Assembly (NCBI GenBank): GCA_035623075.1
Contig: DASPUC010000024.1
Coordinates: forward strand, 186,001-250,000
Direction: 5' to 3'
DNA from: Nitrospiraceae bacterium
Lineage (GTDB): Bacteria > Nitrospirota > Nitrospiria > Nitrospirales > Nitrospiraceae
Length of the DNA stretch: 64,000 nucleotides
Every line of letters starts with the position of its first letter. Positions within the stretch are counted from its first letter, which is position 1. Under the pieces are notes generated by a model that searched no databases, was not told the DNA's origin, and saw only the letters and a program-made list of their open reading frames with translations. The translations under genes were made by a program, and so were the position numbers. Of the stretch, positions 9,360-18,328 are shown piece by piece.

Positions 9360-9689
9360 CTAGCGCGGCCAGTACATAATCACAGCAACCCCGAGCAGAC
9401 AAATACCGCCGCCGAGAAAATCATAGCGGTCAGGCCGTATCGCATCAATACCCCACCCCCACGCAATCGACAGGACGACAAACCAGCCCCCGTATGCGGC
9501 GTACACGCGACCAAAGTGAGCCGGTTGATAAGTCGGAACAATACCGTATAACACCAGGATCATAGCTCCGATTGCGCCTATCAGCCATGGAGACCCGTTC
9601 CGCCACCATTGCCAAACGAGATAGCCGCCGCCGATTTCACAGAGACCTGCAACAAAAAACAGTGCAATCGAATGATAGATCGCGAGCAT
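9360..9689 (-). CDS. UPF0060 (YnfA) family small membrane protein
   Basis: A 109-residue protein with four hydrophobic segments. The conserved family elements are [34 protein letters not shown] and the end [20 protein letters not shown]0060/YnfA proteins are inner-membrane proteins related to small multidrug-resistance transporters; some have been linked to efflux of cationic compounds. A CGGAGG site precedes the ATG. It stands alone, with no obvious partner gene. Confidence 0.92.
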   Translation of the reverse strand: MLAIYHSIALFFVAGLCEIGGGYLVWQWWRNGSPWLIGAIGAMILVLYGIVPTYQPAHFGRVYAAYGGWFVVLSIAWGWGIDAIRPDRYDFLGGGICLLGVAVIMYWPR

Positions 9690-9833
9690 GGAGCCTCCGT
9701 ATAGCCCTCAATGAGCCAAATGCAACTAGTCCTTGCCGTCCAGGTTCGTGCCACTTTTTCCTCCGGCGCTGGCAACGCATTAGCGATCGCTCCCTCTCCC
9801 TAGCTACTAACGTCCCGGGTTTGCCACGATACG

Positions 9834-10265
9834 TTACGACGCCTTTGGTAAGAGATACTCCTCTTCGAACCGATGACGCTCGCCGGAAAATCCCCACTCG
9901 AGCGCGAGCGCTTCTGCTCTCTCCTCCTGAGTTGTCGTTGAACTCACTTTGCATCGCCAGGATTGACCGGGTTCAGAAAGCACGCGGGTAAGCTCTCGTG
10001 CGAGGATCCAGCGCACGGCTTCGTCCGAAAGCGTGTCGAGGCAAGATGTGTAGAACGTTACAATCCACGCTTCGTCCGACTTGAACTGCAGCCGGGCAGC
10101 ACAAGCGACGGCAGGCCGTCCCTGCGCGAGATCCAAAGTCTCTCGTGATTCTTCAAGCCGCACTACTCGGTTCGCATGCCAACCGGAAGGCAACCGGCGC
10201 AAGACTTCGTATGCCAGACGCTGATATCGTGTCGATAGCACCATGGAGATGTTGTTGTCATTCAT
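9834..10265 (-). CDS. Hypothetical protein with a degenerate zincin-like helix
   Basis: A 143-residue protein. The start at 10265 is favoured by AAGGAGGC just upstream; an ATG 27 nt earlier lacks this. The middle reads LSDEAVRWILARELTRVL, which has the layout of a metalloprotease helix (HExxH preceded by a D/EA.R.ILA segment) but with A and R in place of the zinc-binding histidines. It may therefore be a non-catalytic relative of small zincin-like proteins. No signal peptide or membrane segment is seen. The family assignment is tentative. Confidence 0.6.
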   Translation of the reverse strand: MNDNNISMVLSTRYQRLAYEVLRRLPSGWHANRVVRLEESRETLDLAQGRPAVACAARLQFKSDEAWIVTFYTSCLDTLSDEAVRWILARELTRVLSEPGQSWRCKVSSTTTQEERAEALALEWGFSGERHRFEEEYLLPKAS

Positions 10266-10307
10266 GGAAGCCTCCTTGGGTTCGTGTAGCACTAACTGTT
10301 CCTCACT

Positions 10308-11843
10308 TTAGAACCGCAACGTCATGTCGGCACCGGCCATAAGCATGTCCCTTTCTTTTCCCAGATCGAAAGCCGGACCTGACCAATTCCGGTAATAGCC
10401 GATCTCTGGCCGGATCGTCACTATGTCGTTGAACTGGTGGCTCCACCCTAGCGTATTGCTGGAATAGTTACCGGCGAAGCCTGAACGAAATCCGGTTTCG
10501 TCCCGCCACCATTCGTTCCGGACAGTAATGTAATCCCGCTGAGTGATGCCAAACAGCGTGTAATTGACGAGGCCATACGCATGGGATGTTCCGGGAATGA
10601 TGGGTCCTCGGCCCCCGCCGCCGCCGAACGGTTGGGCCGGTCCGATGCTCGGCGAGCCACCTACCGGCGCATCCACCTCCCACATGTAATAGCCTTCCAG
10701 CTTGGTATGGATCTCTCGCGTGAACCGGTGCTGCCATGTCCCGACGAGGTAATTAAAATTCGTATGACCATCGGGCTGACCGTCCACTTCAAAATTCCGG
10801 AACTTGGCATTGTTGATCGAATTCAACACGAGATAGACCGAATCGTTGTTGTCTAGGGCCACCCACCGGACACCCGCCATGCCCGTCGGTGTCGCGCCTT
10901 TGTACCAGGGCGCCATGTCGGTGCCGGAATGGACGCCGCCCTGAACGGACCATTGCTGGTTCAGCATTACAGTCGCCATGACGCCGGTCTGCGTGTATGT
11001 GTCATACGTGAACAAAATCGAGTGTGTCCCCAAGTAATTGTCCGGCGCGAACTGCGTTTCGATGTCGGGTGTCGCGACCCAACGGCCAACGCGCAGCACC
11101 AACCCCTGGACTACACCCGGAACATAGGTATCCACGTAGAGTTCGGTGGGATCGAACCCATAGCGAAAATTGTGTTTGTCGTATTGGTTGTAAAACCACC
11201 CTCCTGCCGTCATATATCTATAATCAATTCCGTACAGGCCTGTGGCACGAAATCCAAAGTCGACATGATCGGTCTGCACCGTGTCGACTTCCCGCTCCAC
11301 TCGGAAGACGGCCTGGTTCAGGACAATGGAGTTCGGAACAATCCAATAGGACGTCGGCATGTTCGAATTCTTATTCGTGCTCCAGTTATAGGAACCGTTG
11401 ACCCATCCGTAGGTCCTGATGCGGTTGTCCGTCAGCAAATTCCCGAACTGCCCGCCTTTGAGCGCCTTCTCCAACGGATACTCTTTCGTACTCAAAGGAA
11501 TCCCTAGTACGGGCACTCCTTGATATTCGGACATCGGAAAGGGCGGCGCATCCCAAGGGGAAGGCAAGGCTCGCCTGGCCGGTTCGGGTGCTGGTTCGCC
11601 TGTCGAAGGAGGCGGATTGAATTCATCGATATATGCATTCAGCAGTCTTCTGACAAACCATGGGCGTTCCTCGTTTGATCGGCTATCCTCCGGCCGATTG
11701 ATTGTGCCCTGAGTGCTGGCTTCTGTGGACTCGCGCGCCTGGAAGTCTGGGCCGACCGCCGGCTCCGCCCAAGCGATGGCGGAAAAACCCCACAGCACAA
11801 CCGTGACACACACATTTCCGGCAAATCGTTTCCTGATGCCCAT
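10308..11843 (-). CDS. Outer-membrane beta-barrel porin, OmpL-like (BBP2 type)
   Basis: A 511-residue exported protein. From the chosen ATG at 11843 (preceded by GGGGCAGGG) there is a signal peptide (FAGNVCVTVVLWGFSAIAWA). A proline-rich linker of about 100 residues follows, then alternating aromatic/polar strands typical of a beta-barrel, ending MAGADMTLRF with the terminal phenylalanine used for outer-membrane assembly. The GWVNGSYNWSTN, YGIDYRYMTAGGWFYNQYDK and TQFAPDNYLG segments fit the putative porin-2 family. The substrate is unknown. A related porin lies at 12773-14011. Confidence 0.82.
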   Translation of the reverse strand: MGIRKRFAGNVCVTVVLWGFSAIAWAEPAVGPDFQARESTEASTQGTINRPEDSRSNEERPWFVRRLLNAYIDEFNPPPSTGEPAPEPARRALPSPWDAPPFPMSEYQGVPVLGIPLSTKEYPLEKALKGGQFGNLLTDNRIRTYGWVNGSYNWSTNKNSNMPTSYWIVPNSIVLNQAVFRVEREVDTVQTDHVDFGFRATGLYGIDYRYMTAGGWFYNQYDKHNFRYGFDPTELYVDTYVPGVVQGLVLRVGRWVATPDIETQFAPDNYLGTHSILFTYDTYTQTGVMATVMLNQQWSVQGGVHSGTDMAPWYKGATPTGMAGVRWVALDNNDSVYLVLNSINNAKFRNFEVDGQPDGHTNFNYLVGTWQHRFTREIHTKLEGYYMWEVDAPVGGSPSIGPAQPFGGGGGRGPIIPGTSHAYGLVNYTLFGITQRDYITVRNEWWRDETGFRSGFAGNYSSNTLGWSHQFNDIVTIRPEIGYYRNWSGPAFDLGKERDMLMAGADMTLRF

Positions 11844-12111
11844 TCCCTGCCCCTTTCTTTCGAAACCTGCCCATTCGATTCTGCATGCATCCCCGCTGGC
11901 TCTGCTCACTCTATCGAATGTAGTATCAAAGCCGAATTAAACCGGAAGGACAGAGCGTCAAGAATCCGTAAAAACGGCGCTGGTCTAGCCACGTGCCCGA
12001 CGGAGAGCACCAAAGACACTGTTGTGACTAATAGAGGTGGGATCGACTCCGAGGGAGGTAAAAATCTGCCGCATGAAACAGGATGAGATTGAGTAGGAGG
12101 TAAATCAGCCC

Positions 12112-12552
12112 TCATTCCTGTGGCCCATCACTCACTATCACAGGGAACGTCGCTCGAATTGGCGCTCTGCTGGGAGATTGGACTGTCACCATCAGGCTCC
12201 ATTCTCCGGCCTTACTCAAGTAAAGTTTTGAAGAAAAAATACCGATGTCTGTATTCCGCAAGGGCGTCGTCATGGGGCTGACTGATGGTTCCTTATAGGT
12301 CAGAAGCACGTGAAATTCTGATAGGACTTTCTCGGATCCGGCCGCAAGTTCCACGAAGACGATGTTTTCGCCAACTCGCGCAGGACTCGGCACAGTCCAG
12401 AGCACGATACCGACACCTCCCGCGGTCTGTTCTTGCTTCTGGTCAGCCTTCACATAGCTTTCACGGTCAGACACGCATGAAACCAGACAACAAGCTAGGG
12501 GCAGGACCGTAGCCAGACGAATCGCTGATCCTCTTTTCCAGATTGCAGCCAT
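12112..12552 (-). CDS. Exported lipoprotein, YtkA/FixH-like
   Basis: A 146-residue protein with a type II signal peptide (lipobox LVSC near residue 26) and a compact beta-rich domain (VGIVLWTVPSPARVGENIVF, then AGEWSLMVTVQSP). This layout resembles YtkA-like domains, immunoglobulin-like folds found in exported proteins of metal and redox systems. It lies between two porin genes in the same orientation. The family call is by pattern only. It likely sits on the inner face of the outer membrane or in the periplasm. Confidence 0.6.
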   Translation of the reverse strand: MAAIWKRGSAIRLATVLPLACCLVSCVSDRESYVKADQKQEQTAGGVGIVLWTVPSPARVGENIVFVELAAGSEKVLSEFHVLLTYKEPSVSPMTTPLRNTDIGIFSSKLYLSKAGEWSLMVTVQSPSRAPIRATFPVIVSDGPQE

Positions 12553-12772
12553 CAGGCAAATCCCGACTTTCCCATAAGAAAAATACCTGCTGCTCTATTA
12601 CAAAGGCATAAAATCTGAGACCGATTCCGTCAAAATGTTGTGAAGTCTGATGGCGAATTTCATTCTTTGGCTATGGAACAGTCAGGCACTCTGCTTTAGT
12701 GCAATGCGGTACCTGCATAACGTCGAAGCGCTAAAGAAGAATAGGCTGCGGTGTGGGACGCTATGTTTCTAG

Positions 12773-14011
12773 CTACGGGGAATCGTAGGTCCACAGAATG
12801 GCAGCAATCAGCAAATGCTGAGCTTGCACAAGGCCGGGCACGCCGGGGCTGACTTCCCCCCCTTTGAAAAACCCGCCTTGCGGGCCGGTCGAATCATCGT
12901 ATCGGTACTCCAGCCTCAGTCTTGCGATGGTGGAGGCAACGGGCAACTTGTATTCGAGCGTCGTCGTGATGGCCTTAATGAATTGTTCCGCTCCAGTCAT
13001 TCTTCCGTTACGGTCCCAATAAAACTCAGGCCGAATAGACGCCCCCCAGCGGTCGGTAATCTGCCACCACGAATAGATTGCTCCTCCCGTCCAGAAGGTT
13101 CTGGGGGACCCGGATTGCTCCGCGGCATTTTCTGTTCCGACGTCGTAGGACATCGCGAGAGTGAGGTGATCACCCTTCCATTGGACGATGCTGTCGGAAA
13201 AGAAACGCCAGTACTTCAGATCCGTATTGCTTTGATCGGGACCGTAGTAGAAGTTTTGGGTCAACGTGAGTTGTGAGTTGGGCGTCCAGCTGAATTGGGT
13301 TCCATAGCTCGGTGCGTCATTGGGCCGCGAAAGCCAGCTGTACCCGTTGATCACGTATAGTACATGTTTGACGTTCTCACTCAGATAATATTGCGCACTG
13401 ACGCCCATCATGAAATATGGAGAGTAATCCGGCAGATACGTTCGGGTGTAATTGAAGTTATCCTTGGCGTAGAACGACTCATACCCGATAAAACTATTAA
13501 AGATCCCGGCGGTGAGCGTTACGCCGCTGCCGACGGGAGCCAGGTAAGACACGTTGGCGCGGGAAAAGTGCTTGAGCGTGTCTGCGCTGGCTAGTGGACG
13601 ATCTCGACCCGGAACGTCATTCGGTACTTGGCCGTTCGGATCGTTGCCGCCTTGAACGGCAAGCTCCAGACCCCAACGCGACGATTCATTCACATCCTTC
13701 CGCACGTAACCCAGCACCATATTGGGCGTCAGCTCATTCATGTTCTGCGTCGTGACCTTGCTGCGCCAGCTGTGATTCTCCGGAAAATTGAAGTCAACGG
13801 GATAACTCAGATCCAGATATGCACCATAGCGCCATGACGAATTGAGCCAGGAGGGTAAGCTCAGCCCTGTCGAGAGCTCTGGCGGCTGCGATACGGGCGG
13901 GGTTGCTTCCTCGGCGACGGCAGGAAGAACTAGAGCCACTATCATCACCAACTGCCACAGACACTCCCAGCAAGCCAGATACACGCTTATCAACGCACGC
14001 GTTCTCTTCAC
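12773..14011 (-). CDS. Outer-membrane beta-barrel porin, OmpL-like (BBP2 type), second copy
   Basis: A 412-residue exported protein with an N-terminal hydrophobic signal (residues about 10-33, ending AVAEE). Repeated amphipathic strands follow, for example ELTPNMVLGYVRKD, GIFNSFIGYESFYAKDNFNY and ITDRWGASIRPEFYWDRNG. BBP2-type porins contain this GxFxSxIGYE element. It is shorter than the porin at 10308-11843 and lacks that protein's long linker. The substrate is unknown. The 220 bp upstream of 12773 on the chart (12553-12772) show no gene. Confidence 0.82.
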   Translation of the reverse strand: MKRTRALISVYLACWECLWQLVMIVALVLPAVAEEATPPVSQPPELSTGLSLPSWLNSSWRYGAYLDLSYPVDFNFPENHSWRSKVTTQNMNELTPNMVLGYVRKDVNESSRWGLELAVQGGNDPNGQVPNDVPGRDRPLASADTLKHFSRANVSYLAPVGSGVTLTAGIFNSFIGYESFYAKDNFNYTRTYLPDYSPYFMMGVSAQYYLSENVKHVLYVINGYSWLSRPNDAPSYGTQFSWTPNSQLTLTQNFYYGPDQSNTDLKYWRFFSDSIVQWKGDHLTLAMSYDVGTENAAEQSGSPRTFWTGGAIYSWWQITDRWGASIRPEFYWDRNGRMTGAEQFIKAITTTLEYKLPVASTIARLRLEYRYDDSTGPQGGFFKGGEVSPGVPGLVQAQHLLIAAILWTYDSP

Positions 14012-14140
14012 TTCAGTCTCTTCTTCTCCCAGAGCCCTTGCTGTGCGACACTATACTTTCTCCCGTGCTTTGAGAAAAGCAGTTGCGTAGATCGTGCGTG
14101 CTGCCGATCGGTACCTGGGCTCCGTTCGCAGAACTTTCCA

Positions 14141-14292
14141 TGCCGGGCCGCGATGTCGTCGTTGGGGTCAGGCGTGGCTATCCAGTGGATCTCAGATTTG
14201 ATTTGGGGAACGATATCCGGGCGGCAACGAAGGATCTCGTTGAGGTGTCAAACACTCTTTGTGTAGAGTATGATGCTTCGCGAGCTGCTTAA
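14141..14292 (+). pseudogene. Chimeric gene remnant: DUF1566 tail (minus) joined to an unknown reading-frame end (plus)
   Basis: Minus-strand translation of about 14141-14210 gives IKSEIHWIATPDPNDDIA, matching IKSEIYWTATPHPTDDIV of the intact DUF1566 protein at 18618-19091; the similarity continues weakly (FCERSPGTDR against FFSGEPVTDQ). The plus strand from 14211 reads DIRAATKDLVEVSNTLCVEYD and stops at 14292. The plus-strand piece is related to the small ORF at 16296-16451 (QAATKDHAEVSNAVVLEYDGS). Both pieces occur in the same relative order at 16138-16451, so the join itself was duplicated. The rest of the 14012-14329 gap shows nothing further. Confidence 0.6.
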
Positions 14293-14329
14293 GCGGTAAT
14301 TGTCCGCTGGAAGATAAAAATCGATCTCT

Positions 14330-15997
14330 ATGTCTGATCCGAACGCTCCTCATACCGATAAAATTGTTCGGCACTTCCGGCAGATCCTGCTCTGGCCCGT
14401 GCAGCTCATGCCCATCCGCGACGCCGCGCCGATCCAGAAACACTGGGAACTCCTGCAGACGATGGAGCGAGACAATCCCTGGCGGGCGTTGGTGGACGAG
14501 TTCACGGGTGACCCGAATCAATTCCAGGAGCGCCATTACAGCGAGTTCGTGACGTTTCTCCCCTACGTTCAGCGGTTCCTCTACGGAGAAGGGAAAGGGA
14601 GCGACGTGGACGTCCGTCAGGAATCCTGCATTCGCGTGTTTCGCCGTTGTGATGTCGCCAAGGTGCGGGTGACCTTCCCCGGCCCCCGCACTGTCCCCGT
14701 AACCTTTCGTGTGGCGCACGTCGATCTGTATTTTTTCTATGACATTGACGTGGCAATTCTCGTCGTGGAGGTCTATGCCGACGATCTGCCGTTGCCTCAG
14801 GCACAGAACGCGCTGTTCCGACTGGGCCGCTGTTATCCCACGTATTGGGAGCCGGACGGGCATGGCGGCCACTGTCCCAAGTTTGTGGAGTGGCTGTCTT
14901 CCGAGGACAAGGTGCTCGCGGTATCCGACTACGAGAACCAGGAGAAATATCTCTCCTTCGTCTGCCAGTATCGGTCGCCGAGTCTCGCCTCCCACTGGGA
15001 ATTCTTGCTTGAACCGCTGGTGCTCCACCATTCTGGGAAGAAGGGCCTCATCCGGTACCGACAGATCGAATACCATCTGATGCCTGTGATGGCTTATCTG
15101 GTCATAGACGATCCGGGAGCGTTGACCCGCGCCGAATTCGTGCGGGTAGGGTTGGCCAGCGCGCCGGGTGCACCCGATGCCTTGCCCTATTCCGACCGCC
15201 ATCTGCGCGACTTCGAAGAACGCTACTGTTACGACCGCTACTGGAACGGATCGGGAATGGATCCACCTGGGACGCGTTTCATGTGTACCGGGCGCGTATT
15301 CACGATGGTGGGGGATTGCGGCGAGCGTGTGTTCGTAGACCGCAAAACCGACCTCGAACAGTTTCGACACGAATACTTTCTGTTGTTCCTGATCCCGCAC
15401 TTTCACAAGGCCGCCCTGCTGATGTTGGCGAACCGCCTGGTGGAAGCAACGAACCAACTGGATGTAACCCAGCGGGACTCCGTGCGGCAGTTCCGGCGCG
15501 TCATACGTCAGACGCTAGGGGTCTTTCTGCGCTTCACCCATCGCTATTGGTCCCATCAGGTCTCGGATCACGGGCAGGTGAAAGAGCTGTATCGAATGAT
15601 CAGCGAGCATCTGGGCACGGATCGGCTCTTTGCCGAACTCAGGTCCGAGATCGAAGACATGAGTCAGTATCTCGACAGCGAGGCGCTGCGGCGCCAGGGC
15701 GAGACCATGGTGCGCCTGAGCGTCGTGGCCACGATCGGCTTGATCGGTGTCGCGACGACCGGTTTTTGGGGCATGAACTTGTTTGTGGTGACTGAGGAGC
15801 CGCCTCTGACACGGTTCGTCTATTTTTTGATCATCCTGACTCTGGCCATCGGCTTGACCTTCTACACGATGTGGAAATCCAGGCGACTATCCGACTTCCT
15901 GGAAACGCTCGCTGACGAGCGCCAATCATCGCGAGCAAAGCTTGCAGCATTAGTGAACGTCTGGAAAACAGCCGGGGATCTGGAGCGACAGCGTTAG
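14330..15997 (+). CDS. CorA-like divalent-metal transporter, divergent
   Basis: A 555-residue protein with a large N-terminal soluble part (about 470 residues) and two C-terminal membrane helices. The first helix is followed by GFWGMNLFVV. The GMN motif after the first helix is the hallmark of the CorA/Mrs2 superfamily, which carries Mg2+, Co2+ or similar ions as pentamers. The soluble part is longer than in classical CorA (total about 320-370) and not recognisably similar to the ordinary corA at the right end of the window. Ion specificity cannot be read from sequence. Confidence 0.8.
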   Translation: MSDPNAPHTDKIVRHFRQILLWPVQLMPIRDAAPIQKHWELLQTMERDNPWRALVDEFTGDPNQFQERHYSEFVTFLPYVQRFLYGEGKGSDVDVRQESCIRVFRRCDVAKVRVTFPGPRTVPVTFRVAHVDLYFFYDIDVAILVVEVYADDLPLPQAQNALFRLGRCYPTYWEPDGHGGHCPKFVEWLSSEDKVLAVSDYENQEKYLSFVCQYRSPSLASHWEFLLEPLVLHHSGKKGLIRYRQIEYHLMPVMAYLVIDDPGALTRAEFVRVGLASAPGAPDALPYSDRHLRDFEERYCYDRYWNGSGMDPPGTRFMCTGRVFTMVGDCGERVFVDRKTDLEQFRHEYFLLFLIPHFHKAALLMLANRLVEATNQLDVTQRDSVRQFRRVIRQTLGVFLRFTHRYWSHQVSDHGQVKELYRMISEHLGTDRLFAELRSEIEDMSQYLDSEALRRQGETMVRLSVVATIGLIGVATTGFWGMNLFVVTEEPPLTRFVYFLIILTLAIGLTFYTMWKSRRLSDFLETLADERQSSRAKLAALVNVWKTAGDLERQR

Positions 15998-16137
15998 TAT
16001 CTTGACCCGAGGCGCGCCGGCATTCCAAACATATCCACAGCAATCTCTTCTTATTCTTGTCGATTCCGCACTGACGGATGTGTTTGCTATCTCACAATCG
16101 CTCACGCTGACCCATGGGAGGAAGAAAAAAGAAGGGC

Positions 16138-16296
16138 TCAGTTGGATGGATTAACCACCATACACCACATGCGACGGGTGCCGGATTTTTGATCCGCCAC
16201 CGGTTTGTCGCTGAAAAAAATGACCTGCCTGGCAACGCTGTCGTTTTCTTGATCGGGCGTGGCCGTTCAGTGGATCTCAGATTTGACCTTGGGGAA
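16138..16296 (-). pseudogene. Decayed 3' fragment of a DUF1566 (Lcl C-terminal-like) gene
   Basis: The minus frame reads KVKSEIH, then a stop, then TATPDQENDSVARQVIFF, and ends KSGTRRMWCM. This matches the C-terminal third of the intact protein at 18618-19091 (KSEIYWTATP ... VAWQVSFFSG ... KSGTRRMWC). A TGG to TGA change destroys the conserved tryptophan codon, and no 5' part of the gene is present. DNA identity with 18640-18780 is high by eye over about 130 bp. Similarity ends exactly where the plus-strand ORF at 16296 begins. Confidence 0.75.
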
Positions 16297-16451
16297 TGGA
16301 CGTCCAAGCGGCCACGAAGGATCATGCCGAGGTTTCCAACGCCGTTGTCCTGGAGTATGATGGCTCCTGCTTTGGCTGGTGCAAGACCATCAAAGTGTTG
16401 CAGCCCATCCGTGAACAGGCAACCAAGCAACATGAGGACTATTTGAGGTAA
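16296..16451 (+). CDS. Small ORF of unknown function, possibly a gene fragment
   Basis: A 51-codon frame, starting MDVQAATKDHAEVSNAVVLE and ending KQHEDYLR, with a CFGWC cysteine pair. A truncated relative is present at 14211-14292 (AATKDLVEVSNTLCVEYD), which shows that this frame was once selected as protein. The upstream sequence is the decayed DUF1566 tail, so the N-terminus is probably lost and this is likely the 3' end of a larger gene. There is no clear ribosome-binding site. Whether it is expressed is doubtful. Confidence 0.4.
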   Translation: MDVQAATKDHAEVSNAVVLEYDGSCFGWCKTIKVLQPIREQATKQHEDYLR

Positions 16452-16454
16452 GGT

Positions 16455-16907
16455 ATGCCTCTCCCCGATGCTCTACCGTTTAGATCGACTGTGCAGGGTG
16501 TGGTGCCTATGAGCTGGCCTCCCCTGGTCGTCATCGTCGCGCTCTGTATGGGGGCTGTCCTTCTCGTCCTCGGCTGTGCCTCCACAGAAGATCGGCAGCG
16601 TACAGCACGCGCAGCTGACTTTAACCAATGGCTCGGGCAAGACAAACAAAGCCGGGTCAAACAGGCAGGCCCACCAGCCAGCTGCACCCAGACTGGCGGT
16701 GGCGAGCTCTGTGAATGGCACCCCGAGGGGAATACGTTGCGGTACCGCTATGACACCAAAGGGATCGCGCAAAGTTGGGCGTATACGAATCGGCAATCGG
16801 GCGTGATGGAACGGGCCGAGGATTCGGCAGCACAGGGGGGCGTGTGGGAGTCATTCACCGGCTGGTTTATGGAGCCGAAGCGCGCTCCTGGAGGCCCTAG
16901 TCAGTGA
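16455..16907 (+). CDS. Exported lipoprotein of unknown function
   Basis: A 150-residue protein with a hydrophobic signal and lipobox LVLGCAS. The mature part has a CTQTGGGELCEWHPEG cysteine pair, so it may be disulphide-bonded in the periplasm. The start at 16455 has GAGGTAAGGT upstream; an ATG at 16509 would give a more usual signal-peptide length (n-region MSWPP). The final 20 residues are polar. No domain is recognised. Its neighbours are other small exported proteins. Confidence 0.65.
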   Translation: MPLPDALPFRSTVQGVVPMSWPPLVVIVALCMGAVLLVLGCASTEDRQRTARAADFNQWLGQDKQSRVKQAGPPASCTQTGGGELCEWHPEGNTLRYRYDTKGIAQSWAYTNRQSGVMERAEDSAAQGGVWESFTGWFMEPKRAPGGPSQ

Positions 16908-16940
16908 TCGCTCTATTCCGCGGTTTGCACAGAAGGTGAT

Positions 16941-17210
16941 GTGCGGCCTAGACAAACAAGAGAAGTTACACTTTTTGCATCCGTCATCATGACCATCCTC
17001 GTCGCAGTCGCTGCGGTGATAGGTGGGGGCGTTGGGGTCTGGTGGATTCATCAACCACTTCTTTCATCAGCGCTACCGGAGATCAACACGGCAACGGTGA
17101 GTGAGCGGACCACCTTATCTGGAATTGACCAATCGACAGGGGAGAAGATTGTCACTGAACGCCCCGATATTCGAATCGATGATCTCGTAGGGAAAAACAT
17201 CATCCCCTGA
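16941..17210 (+). CDS. Small membrane-anchored hypothetical protein
   Basis: An 89-residue protein that probably starts at the GTG at 16941, with AAGGTGA in ribosome-binding position. A basic N-terminus (RPRQTRE) is followed by one membrane helix (about residues 10-36, VAVAAVIGGGVGVWW), and about 50 polar residues would lie in the periplasm. No cysteine or metal motif is seen. The family is unknown. It lies between the lipoprotein and the cytochrome genes on the same strand. Confidence 0.55.
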   Translation: MRPRQTREVTLFASVIMTILVAVAAVIGGGVGVWWIHQPLLSSALPEINTATVSERTTLSGIDQSTGEKIVTERPDIRIDDLVGKNIIP

Positions 17211-17327
17211 GCAACCACCAACAAGATCAAGGGCCAAGTGGTAGCGAAGCAGAAGTAATTCGTATACAGTGCGCTCGGTGTGGCAACCGCGACGCGGCGA
17301 CGTTCAAAGAGCCAAGAGACTCGGGCG

Positions 17328-17696
17328 ATGAAGGTCAACCGGCTGATGGTTCTCATACTTGGCCTGACGATTGTGGCCAGCACCTCGGTCGTGGCTGAGC
17401 CAGGCCCAGGCAATCTCAAACAGGGTCAGGCCCTCTACCAGCAGCACTGTCTGCGGTGTCACGGCGCGAGGTTGGATGGGAAAGGGCCAGAGGCGGTGAA
17501 ACTGAGTGTGAACCCTACCGACTTTCATCAATACCTCTCCCGCGTCAAAGGAGAGCTGGAATTGGAGGTCACGATCCGACGAGGCCGAAAGGCCACCGCG
17601 ATGCACGAGTGGGACAGCCTCTTAACCGATCAGCAAGTTACAGATCTGATCGCGTACATCCGAAGCGCCGTTCCGCATCTAGAGGTGAACCCCTAA
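17328..17696 (+). CDS. Periplasmic c-type cytochrome, single haem
   Basis: A 122-residue exported protein. The signal peptide (MVLILGLTIVASTSVVAEP) is followed by a class I cytochrome c fold with the haem-attachment motif CLRCH near residue 40 and the late helix LTDQQVTDLIAYIRSAVP. The methionine in KATAMHEW is the likely second axial ligand. The domain resembles the small electron carriers of the cbb3/cytochrome c551 group. The frame is open further upstream, but the ATG at 17328 gives a proper signal peptide. Its redox partner is not evident. Confidence 0.88.
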   Translation: MKVNRLMVLILGLTIVASTSVVAEPGPGNLKQGQALYQQHCLRCHGARLDGKGPEAVKLSVNPTDFHQYLSRVKGELELEVTIRRGRKATAMHEWDSLLTDQQVTDLIAYIRSAVPHLEVNP

Positions 17697-17823
17697 ACCT
17701 CGCAAGCCCTGCGGGTTGCGTCTAGCTGTTTGACGACAACAAGATGAGCATCTGATGAAAGAGACGTCGCGAGTCCCTTCCGAGAGATGGACCAGAACCT
17801 AGACCTGTAGATGGAGCTTGACC

Positions 17824-18270
17824 ATGAACGTTGCGCGTATTGGTGTGCTGCTCGTGAGTCTTGGAATACTAATCACCGTGGGGTGTGCGAGTCAGCCCCC
17901 CTTCCCCGAATCGTCTTTAACCGGAGGACTGTTTGAGGTCAAGATTGGTGAATCGGTGACGCCTCCGGTGGTTACTGCGAAACGAGGCGATGAAGTAAGG
18001 TGGGTCAATATGACGAGCGGCCCGGTCGACATCTTCTTGGTGCAAGCTCAGGATGATCTCATCTCTTGTCAGAAGGGATTTGCCTCAACCGGATGGGGCT
18101 ATCTGTTCGGATCGCAGGCACACGAGACTATCTTGGTCGCCACGGTTCACCCGAACGACTCCGTCAGCCTTTGCTTCGCCGTCCCCGGGACGTACGACTA
18201 TACGGTGCGTAGGCATCCGCCCATACCGGGCCTTGCAACCAAGCTCACCGGCACGATCACGATCCAGTAG
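17824..18270 (+). CDS. Lipoprotein with a cupredoxin-like domain
   Basis: A 148-residue protein with lipobox ITVGCAS and a beta-rich domain: VTPPVVTAKRGDEVRWVNMTSGPVDI early and VPGTYDYTVRR late. The pattern (GDEVRWVN ... PGTYDY) is that of plastocyanin-type cupredoxins, but the usual His-Cys-His-Met copper ligand set is not obvious. It may be a copper-free member or bind metal differently. It starts at the ATG at 17824, with a GGAG site upstream. It lies close to the cytochrome c gene, which suggests an exported redox role. Confidence 0.65.
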   Translation: MNVARIGVLLVSLGILITVGCASQPPFPESSLTGGLFEVKIGESVTPPVVTAKRGDEVRWVNMTSGPVDIFLVQAQDDLISCQKGFASTGWGYLFGSQAHETILVATVHPNDSVSLCFAVPGTYDYTVRRHPPIPGLATKLTGTITIQ

Positions 18271-18328
18271 TCTCTGCCGCGATCGGTAGGAGGAGTGACC
18301 ATGTGATAGGGACAGGCCGCCAGGGCTT

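Noticed and set aside
14192-15457. A 421-codon open frame on the minus strand
   Set aside because: It lies fully antisense to the CorA-like gene, whose protein has recognisable motifs; the antisense translation has low-complexity, shadow-like composition.
16114-16446. A 110-codon plus-strand frame
   Set aside because: It is antisense to the decayed DUF1566 tail and in a different frame from the conserved small ORF at 16296.
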